64,000 nucleotides of DNA from positions 62,001-126,000 of the forward strand of contig BPJU01000017.1 in NCBI GenBank assembly GCA_026004775.1, given 5' to 3'. The notes under the pieces were generated by a model that made no database searches, had not been told where the DNA came from, and saw only the letters and a program-made list of their open reading frames with translations. Source of the DNA: Pirellulaceae bacterium. Lineage in GTDB: Bacteria > Planctomycetota > Planctomycetia > Pirellulales > Pirellulaceae. Within the stretch, counting starts at the first letter, position 1. Every line of letters begins with the position of its first letter. The position numbers and the translations under genes are program-made. Of the stretch, positions 59,110-64,000 are shown piece after piece.

Positions 59110-59265
59110 AACAGGTCTCTTGGCTGACCTCAATAGCCGCTAAACCGCACCGAATGCGGCTCGGCTCACAGCCCTCCGCCGCCTTCCTTTCAGTCGGATA
59201 TCGAATTTGCCGCCTTTGATGCATAGGGAAACTCCGGTATCCTTTGCCCAAGTTTCCGAATTGCG
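59110..59265 (-). promoter_or_regulatory. Possible degenerate cobalamin-riboswitch-like leader
   Basis: On the minus strand, reading toward the secreted-protein gene, the blocks CCGACTG (59197-59191 region), AGGAAGGCGG (about 59188-59179) and GTCAGCCAAGAGACCTG (59129-59113) occur in the order and near the spacing of the conserved CCACUG, GGGAAGG and AGUCAGGAGACCUG blocks of cobalamin riboswitches. The GGUG and AAUCC blocks expected further 5' are not convincing. The rest of the 59054-59438 gap holds no gene. The divergent neighbour is a CbiX-like gene. Confidence 0.35.
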
Positions 59266-59438
59266 TTTCGTTTGCCTGGTATCCCCCAGCCGGCAGCGTG
59301 GGTAAGTTGAGACGAAATAGCGTCATGGGTCGTCCGCCGCAACGATAGCCCAGCCGCCTGCCTGGAAGAGATGTCCCGTAATGGCTGCATGCCGGCGGTG
59401 AGGTTGTCTTGCCGTGGAATAGCCGTCCCGGGAAAGTC

Positions 59439-59873
59439 ATGGGTGGTGCGAACAAAATGCTCGACACGCGTGTAGCACAACTTTGCCAGCAACTCGGCTG
59501 CGTGCCGGAAAAGTTGGCCGTTATCCTCGTAGATCACGGTTCACGGATCGCTGAGAGCAACGAACTGCTGCACCAGATGGCCGAAAGGTTCAAGGCGTAT
59601 ACCGGGCTGGCTCACGTCGAGCCGGCTCACATGGAATTGGCGGAACCGTCGATAGAAGCTGCTTACCGCCGGTGCGTGGCCGCCGGCGCGGCGCTAATAC
59701 TGGTGGCTCCGTTTTTCCTGCTGCCGGGAAAACATTGGACCGAGGACATACCGCGCTTGGTAGCCGAAGCGGCTCGACCTTTTCCTCATACCACTTACAG
59801 GATTGCTCCGCCGCTGGGGATCGATGACTTGCTGGTCGAGCTGCTGCTGCGGCGGTTGGCGCAATCCGTGTAA
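59439..59873 (+). CDS. CbiX-like sirohydrochlorin cobaltochelatase
   Basis: A protein of about 144 residues of the small CbiX/SirB class. AVILVDHGSRIAESNELLHQMAERF holds the metal-binding histidine, AHMELAEPSIEAAYRRCVAAGA and ILVAPFFLLPGKHWTEDIPRLV supply the second histidine and active-site glutamate. It inserts cobalt (or iron) into sirohydrochlorin early in cobalamin or siroheme synthesis. The start is ATG 59439; ATG 59457 and an upstream TTG at 59409 are alternatives. No other cobalamin-synthesis genes are nearby. Confidence 0.88.
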   Translation: MGGANKMLDTRVAQLCQQLGCVPEKLAVILVDHGSRIAESNELLHQMAERFKAYTGLAHVEPAHMELAEPSIEAAYRRCVAAGAALILVAPFFLLPGKHWTEDIPRLVAEAARPFPHTTYRIAPPLGIDDLLVELLLRRLAQSV

Positions 59874-60040
59874 CGTAACGGGCTTTTTGGGATCGCGGGC
59901 CCTATAGAATACTGACGGTAATAAATGCTCATTCGCACATCCCTGGCAGGAATTGCCGCGGGGCGCGGCAGGAATGTCGTCCTACGGCCGAGGTAACCGT
60001 TCACGGTTAGCCAATGAAGAACACGATATTGGCTTACGGG

Positions 60041-60090
60041 GTAGCGGAAGTCGCAAGGCGGACGCGGTAGCGGCCGCCGCAAGACTTCCG
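60041..60090. repeat. Two-tier hairpin repeat, copy D
   Basis: Outer arms CGGAAGTC / GACTTCCG, inner arms GGCGGACGC and GCGGCCGCC around GGTA. It has the same architecture as copies A-C at 17.6-17.9 kb, 42 kb away. Confidence 0.8.
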
Positions 60091-60128
60091 CAACGAAAAA
60101 ATCTTCGCGAAGCGTCCACATTCCGTAT

Positions 60129-60150
60129 GCGGAACACGCAAGTGTTCCGC
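60129..60150. repeat. Hairpin GCGGAACAC/GTGTTCCGC
   Basis: Perfect 9-bp arms with loop GCAA. The same GGAACAC/GTGTTCC arms form the outer stem of the nested palindrome at 18000-18045. Confidence 0.75.
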
Positions 60151-60373
60151 ACCTGTGGAAGCCAGGCCCCGAAACAGCTTGTGATTCAACCGTGAACGGT
60201 TACGCTTCGGCGTTAGCTACACCAAAAAAGATCGGCCACTTCATGTCCGGATTCGCCGGGGTTTTGATAAACTTCTAGGGTTGGTTGGGCAAACTCCTAT
60301 CCGGCCGGCCGGTGCGGGCGTAAAGCGCGCCGCAGGGGGTAAGGATTGCGCGCCAAGTAAGGAGTGAGTCCGG

Positions 60374-62011
60374 ATGGGACGAAGTGCTCGATATGAGATC
60401 TTGCCGGAAGGCAAACCGCTGCGGGTGGCGTGCATCTCGGAGTGTTCTCGCCAGCAAGCCCTGCTGGGCAAGGATCGGATACTGGGAAAGGATTTCTCCC
60501 ACAGGCGCAAGATTCTTCTAGAGACGTGTAGCCGCTATCGTCCGGCGTTTGCCTTGGAGCTCTATTCGACGGCTGTGCTGCCCAACGCCTGGGTAAGCTA
60601 TTTGCACGTGCATCCGGAGTGGGCGAAGAGCTGGTCGGCCCAGGAGCTACTGCTTCGCGTAAAGCATGCTTTTCCCAGGTCCGTTGCCAAGAGGTGCAGG
60701 GAGCACCGCATCCGCTGGAGGCGTAATGCACCGCCACCAGAAGTGCTTTGCCAGGACGTGGAGTTTATTGAGTATTGGCGCGGGCAATTGGCTTCGCTGC
60801 CCTTTTTCGAACAAGTGGTCAAGCAACGCGTGGCGATCCTCTTCAACCAGGAGGACCAGGTAAGCGGCCACTTTTGGTCGGACCGGTACGGGTCGGTGCC
60901 GGTCAATGCCGAGTCGCATTCGATCCTGGTGGCATTGATTCAAGAAATCGAGCTGGTTTCGACCGGTGTGGTCCCGATATCAGAGGTGTGTCACAGCGGT
61001 TCGCTGTGGGACCGATACGTGGGTTTGATGCGTGAGAAAGGCCTGGAAAACGACGACAGCTTGCTCCAGGTGGTAACGGACCTCAACGAATTGGTGATCA
61101 CGGGACTGCGGACTCCGGACGGTGGCCGGATCCAGGTGGCGGGTGTGAGGCGGGAATCGGGGTTAGTGGTAGCGGGCGGGCTGCACGTGCCGGATGGTGC
61201 ACAGAATTCATCACAGCAAAATCCGGCACGGCAAAGTCCGTCCAGGCGAAATGCATCAAGGCAAAATGCGTCCCGGCAAGGCCGGCAGGCGGATGGGGCG
61301 GCGAGTGCCGGCGCTGTTGAGCCAATACAAATTGATGGCTATGTGGAAGAAATACGCGAAGTGCTGGCGTTGGGTCCGGTGGATTGCCGGACAGAGGGCT
61401 GGCCGGCAGCCGACGTCGACCAGTGGCACGGGATATCGGGAATCGGGCCGGTCGACCCGGTCGAATGGGTAGCGCTTTCGCGGTGGTTGGGTGCCACATG
61501 GCGGATTTGGCGGTTGATGAAGCCCAGCGCCGATGTGGAAGAGGAGCAGATACACCGCCCGGGTCGCCATTGGAAAATCACGGACGAATTGCTCCAGGTC
61601 AAGCCGCTGGATGAGAATCTGCGAGACCGAGTGCGCCGGAACTTGGCCCATTGGCTTCAGGTGTGGGGGCAAGCCTGTCAACTGTCCGGCTTGAGCACGG
61701 AGGAAGAGGTTCAACAATGGGTCGAGCGGTTATTGCTGGTAAGGGAGAATCCGGACGAGTTGGCGGGCGTGGTTGCGCTTCTTTTGGGGTATGGGCAGGC
61801 GGAGTTGGAGAGGTTGCGCGGGGTGCTCGGGCGGGTGCGGTTGCGGGTAGCGGATGTGATACGGACGGGCGAGGCGTGGGTGCGCAATCCGCTGAGGACC
61901 GCCAAGGAGTTGTTAGGGTTTAACGATTGGGTGAGGCGGCGGCGTGCGTTGCTGCGTAGCCAGCGCGAGGAGCGGGCAGGCTCGGACGAGAATCGGTTGG
62001 ACTCGAGTTAG
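60374..62011 (+). CDS. RAYT/Y1-transposase-like protein lacking HUH, paralogue 2
   Basis: A 545-residue paralogue of the protein encoded at 20.4-22.1 kb. It is closer to active long RAYTs at the N-terminus: GKDFSHRRKILLE matches their GK-YEHRR-W-E, and LYSTAVLPNAWVSYLHV with WAKSWSAQEL matches AYAVMSNHYH-VLHV and WS-EE. FNQEDQVSGHFWSDRY (157-172) matches ANREDG-G-FWEGRF. The HUH histidines are replaced (PNAWVS, 70-75) and no tyrosine is seen in the FNQED helix. Five 15-base units encode a linker at about 280-304. The C-terminus (LGPVDCR, GIGPVDPVEWVALSRW, LLGFNDWVRRRRALL) is shared with paralogue 1. ATG 60374 has AAGGAG 9 bases upstream. Confidence 0.75.
   Translation: MGRSARYEILPEGKPLRVACISECSRQQALLGKDRILGKDFSHRRKILLETCSRYRPAFALELYSTAVLPNAWVSYLHVHPEWAKSWSAQELLLRVKHAFPRSVAKRCREHRIRWRRNAPPPEVLCQDVEFIEYWRGQLASLPFFEQVVKQRVAILFNQEDQVSGHFWSDRYGSVPVNAESHSILVALIQEIELVSTGVVPISEVCHSGSLWDRYVGLMREKGLENDDSLLQVVTDLNELVITGLRTPDGGRIQVAGVRRESGLVVAGGLHVPDGAQNSSQQNPARQSPSRRNASRQNASRQGRQADGAASAGAVEPIQIDGYVEEIREVLALGPVDCRTEGWPAADVDQWHGISGIGPVDPVEWVALSRWLGATWRIWRLMKPSADVEEEQIHRPGRHWKITDELLQVKPLDENLRDRVRRNLAHWLQVWGQACQLSGLSTEEEVQQWVERLLLVRENPDELAGVVALLLGYGQAELERLRGVLGRVRLRVADVIRTGEAWVRNPLRTAKELLGFNDWVRRRRALLRSQREERAGSDENRLDSS
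61211..61285 (+). repeat. Five in-frame 15-base units in the linker
   Basis: Units start at 61211, 61226, 61241, 61256 and 61271 and share the core GGCAAAATSCG with substitutions, encoding S/A-R/Q-Q/R-N/S-P/A pentapeptides (residues about 280-304). This is a recent or slippage-prone tandem expansion inside the hinge between the RAYT-like domain and the C-terminal domain. Confidence 0.7.
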
Positions 62012-63388
62012 TGTCCCGTGGTGGATGAAAGTTCACTTTTTCGGAAGTTTTTTTAGCAGCCCGGAAGGGGTTGTGGGGTGAGAGTCTTGTCGGTGGTGGC
62101 TCGTAAGAGCCGGTAATTGGTCTTTTGCGCTTCTCGTTGAGGCGTTTCTGAGCGGTGATCGGGCTACCTGGGTGAATTCGCGCCCGGGAAGTACCGACAG
62201 TGTCTAATAGCTGAGTGCACAATTGGAGTGGTATCGCAATTCGGGGCCCGCGGAAAAAACTAGGGGTGCCTGGCACCAGATTTCGCGGATTTTCGGGGTG
62301 CCTGGCACCAGGTTTTAACGGATCCGGTCGTGGCTGGCACCAGTCTCTGCTTGTCTGTTCGGCCAGCAACTGCAAGCGAACTGAAATGCTGCACATCGAG
62401 CTGCCTTTTACTATCCCAACGGTTCAACACGACCACCCTCCGCACGCTCCCACCACCTCCTATCTGCTCAACCACCGACGCACGCCAAGACAACCCCACT
62501 ACCCCAATCTCCCTCCAGCTGTACCCTCCCGTAACTGCCCCACATGCCGTGTCGTACGGACATTAAACGCCGAAGATGCTCGGACACCCGTTTACTGTTC
62601 CATGGGTTGCTGCCGCGCCATCGGCCACTCAATGGCCGCCTACCCAGTCTTTTCACCGACCCGTTCCCAGTCCCAAACACGGCTTTTCAGCACCCCGCTT
62701 CCATTCCAGCCCCGAGCTGCATCTTGCTGTTTGCTCGCCCACCGATCGCTCCGTCACTTACCCGGGACCAGGCTGCCTAATCCGAGGTGGGGTTATCGTC
62801 CGCACAGCATGTTGTTCCCAGCAGCGGCGCGCCACCAGTAGCTGCTCCAGCCCTATCGAACGCATCACACCCAATACCACTGCAGAGTGTCTGTACGGCA
62901 AGCTGCGGGTGATCCACCCAAAAGCCCCCTGGTTCGCGACGCGAAAATCGACGTATCAGCTCACTCACGCCTTCCCCCAGGTACCACCGCTTGCCCAACG
63001 TCTGGTGCTTGACGTAAAGCTTGCGGGCACGGAACGGCCAAAATGGGCGGTGCAGACCTTTGCTCGCTCGAACCGGTTGCTCGCGGCCCCAGGAGGTGTA
63101 CCGCACTTCCGCTGCACCAGGGCAAGATATGAAAACCATCGGCGCACTTGGCGCCGGCCAGGCGGTGAGTTCGGCTGATACAAAACGCAGATCAACCGAA
63201 TGCGGCTCGTGTTGCCTGCTGGGGCTTGCCAGGAAATCGTTATTGGTTTTCACAGGAAGTTGCGATTCGTGACCAGGAGTTTTCTTTCGCCGCCCTGTTC
63301 GGTACTCTATTTCTCAGGCGAGCACCACAATGGGCCGCCTGACACAACAGCTTCCAAGGATTGTTGTCGCAGGTTGACGTGCTGGGTT
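62012..63388. other. Long non-coding region of accessory island 2
   Basis: About 1.4 kb without a supportable gene. The palindrome repeats annotated separately lie at 62263-62345. From about 62400 to 62780 the plus strand is strikingly poor in G and rich in C (CCACCACC-type tracts). The open frames at 62215-62841 (plus) and 62777-63253 (minus) have no recognisable protein features and no clear ribosome-binding site; the second has proline-free aromatic stretches but I would not call it a gene. Confidence 0.5.
62263..62345. repeat. GGTGCCTGGCACC palindromes 3' of the second RAYT-like gene
   Basis: GGTGCCTGGCACC occurs at 62265-62277 and 62297-62309, each preceded by GG and followed by AGATTTCG or AGGTTTTAACG, with a third, partial copy (TGGCTGGCACCAG) near 62331-62343. 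They begin about 250 bases after the RAYT-like stop codon, matching the position of the GGGGACAG palindromes beside paralogue 1. Confidence 0.75.
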
Positions 63389-64000
63389 ATGGCTCTGATG
63401 AAAGCAGCTTACATCGAACGCACGGGACCACCGGAGGTCATTCAGTACGGGGATCTGCCCAAGCCACAACCTCAGGACCGCCAGGTGCTGGTACGTGTCA
63501 CGGCTGTGTCGGTCAATCCGATCGATACCTACATCCGTAACGGCGCCAATTATTGGCCTCTACCCCAACCATTTATTATCGGGTGTGACCTGGCGGGGGT
63601 TGTCGAGCAGTTGGGGCCGGAGGCGCGCCGGTTTCAGGTAGGAGATCGCGTGTGGGGAAGCAACCAAGGGTTGTTGGGACGGCAAGGGACATTTGCCGAG
63701 TATTGCGCAGTTGACGAACAGTGGTTGTATCCGATTCCCGAGGGTGTGGACGACAAAGACGCTGCCGCTTGCGCTCTGGTGGGCATTACGGCACATTTGG
63801 GTCTTTTCCGGGAAGCGGGGCTCAATGCCGGTGAAACGCTCTTCATCCAAGGCGGCACCGGTGGCGTCGGTTCGATGGTCCTACAGATGGCCAAAGCCAT
63901 CGGCGCTCGGGTCATCACCACCGGCGGTTCCGATGATAAGGTGAAGGCATGCCTGGAGATGGGAGCGGACCTGGCAATCAATTACCGCACTCAGGATGTG
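63389..64000 (+). CDS. NADPH:quinone oxidoreductase-like protein (partial, 5' part)
   Basis: The first 204 residues of a zinc-independent medium-chain dehydrogenase of the quinone oxidoreductase family; the 3' end is outside the window. MKAAYIERTGPPEVIQYGDLP is the typical start, VSVNPIDTYIRNG and GCDLAGVVEQLGP belong to the catalytic domain, and FIQGGTGGVGSMVLQMAKAIGARVITTGGS is the NADPH-binding Rossmann loop. No catalytic zinc cysteines are present. ATG 63389 or ATG 63398 is the start. Confidence 0.92.
   Translation, partial: MALMKAAYIERTGPPEVIQYGDLPKPQPQDRQVLVRVTAVSVNPIDTYIRNGANYWPLPQPFIIGCDLAGVVEQLGPEARRFQVGDRVWGSNQGLLGRQGTFAEYCAVDEQWLYPIPEGVDDKDAAACALVGITAHLGLFREAGLNAGETLFIQGGTGGVGSMVLQMAKAIGARVITTGGSDDKVKACLEMGADLAINYRTQDV

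Larger units (their letters stand above)
59993..60203. repeat. MITE-like segment bounded by 16-bp inverted repeats
   Basis: GTAACCGTTCACGGTT (59993-60008) and its exact reverse complement (60188-60203) bound the segment. Each end is itself nearly palindromic (AACCGT/ACGGTT). A TAGCCAAT/ATTGGCT pair lies just inside the left end, and two hairpin repeats lie in the interior. It encodes nothing. Confidence 0.65.
59874..60373. other. Non-coding region 5' of the second RAYT-like gene
   Basis: About 500 bases with a 211-base inverted-repeat-bounded segment (annotated) containing two hairpin repeats shared with the 17.6-18.0 kb island. The last 170 bases before the RAYT-like gene contain no repeat I can see and likely its promoter. 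No gene is present. Confidence 0.55.

Noticed and set aside
59330-59390. Plus-strand cobalamin-riboswitch-like CCGCCGCAACG ... CCTGCCTGG before cbiX
   Set aside because: Only two short blocks match and no GGUG or CCACUG partner is found in the right order; the minus-strand candidate fits better.
62215-62841. A 208-codon plus-strand frame across the GGTGCC palindromes
   Set aside because: It reads through repeats and a G-poor C-rich tract; the product is Pro/Thr/Arg-rich without structure.
62777-63253. A 158-codon minus-strand frame as a gene
   Set aside because: No ribosome-binding site, no recognisable domain and unusual composition; at most a decayed gene.

Overview
The window looks like a chromosomal segment of a planctomycete, most likely from the Pirellula/Thermogutta side of the phylum. 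The evidence is indirect but consistent. There are two DUF1501 Tat-signal proteins and two DUF1549/DUF1553 cytochrome-type proteins, an ECF sigma factor next to a Ser/Thr kinase whose DFG motif is DFN, a secreted protein with an N-terminal LERREVLSA sorting-type motif, a sulfatase, a SpoVG carrying an inserted zinc ribbon, and a lysine/alanine-rich histone-H1-like protein. The DNA is GC-rich by eye, and long spurious antisense frames are common.

Layout. 0-8.6 kb: RNA helicase, H1-like protein, an unknown HEAT-like protein, an aspartate-type aminotransferase, myo-inositol-phosphate synthase, then SpoVG and IspE on the minus strand. 8.7-12.7 kb: a cell-envelope group (lipoprotein, methyltransferase, family 9 glycosyltransferase, DUF4254). 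12.9-17.4 kb: a PDZ/leucine-rich secreted protein and a three-gene minus-strand cassette (Tat-exported protein, ATP-grasp ligase, GNAT). 17.4-22.5 kb: an accessory island with palindromic repeats, an IS110 transposase and a degenerate RAYT-type (Y1 transposase-like) gene. 22.6-27.9 kb: TsaC, MiaB, two small membrane proteins and two family 4 glycosyltransferases. 28-35 kb: a minus-strand operon of a WD40/cytochrome protein, a DUF1549/DUF1553 protein and an ABC exporter. 35.4-39.3 kb: sigma factor, kinase-TPR receptor and a secreted protein. 39.8-47.7 kb: histidine phosphatase, then a minus-strand operon of MacAB-like exporter, short-chain dehydrogenase and quinoprotein dehydrogenase. 48.1-54.7 kb: DUF1501, DUF1549/DUF1553, metallo-beta-lactamase fold protein and DUF1501. 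54.8-59.9 kb: sulfatase, GGCT-like protein, LOG-like protein, a secreted protein with a possible cobalamin-riboswitch-like leader, and CbiX. 59.9-63.4 kb: a second accessory island built like the first one. 63.4-64 kb: start of a quinone oxidoreductase.

The most unusual content is in the two accessory islands. Each holds a 545-588 residue protein that aligns with the long RAYT (REP-associated transposase) family but has lost the HUH metal-binding histidines. The two paralogues align without gaps over their first 200 residues. Each is flanked by short palindromes of the sort RAYTs normally act on: a two-tier hairpin family shared by both islands, plus a different short palindrome immediately 3' of each gene. 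This suggests a domesticated, catalytically altered palindrome-binding system, and an IS110 element is embedded in one island.

Three neighbouring planctomycete-type genes (33.2, 34.8 and 37.5 kb) each carry exactly one extra base in a short homopolymer, splitting each into two frames. Coordinates for these genes cover the whole restored gene. The cause, assembly error or genuine lesion, cannot be decided from the sequence alone.
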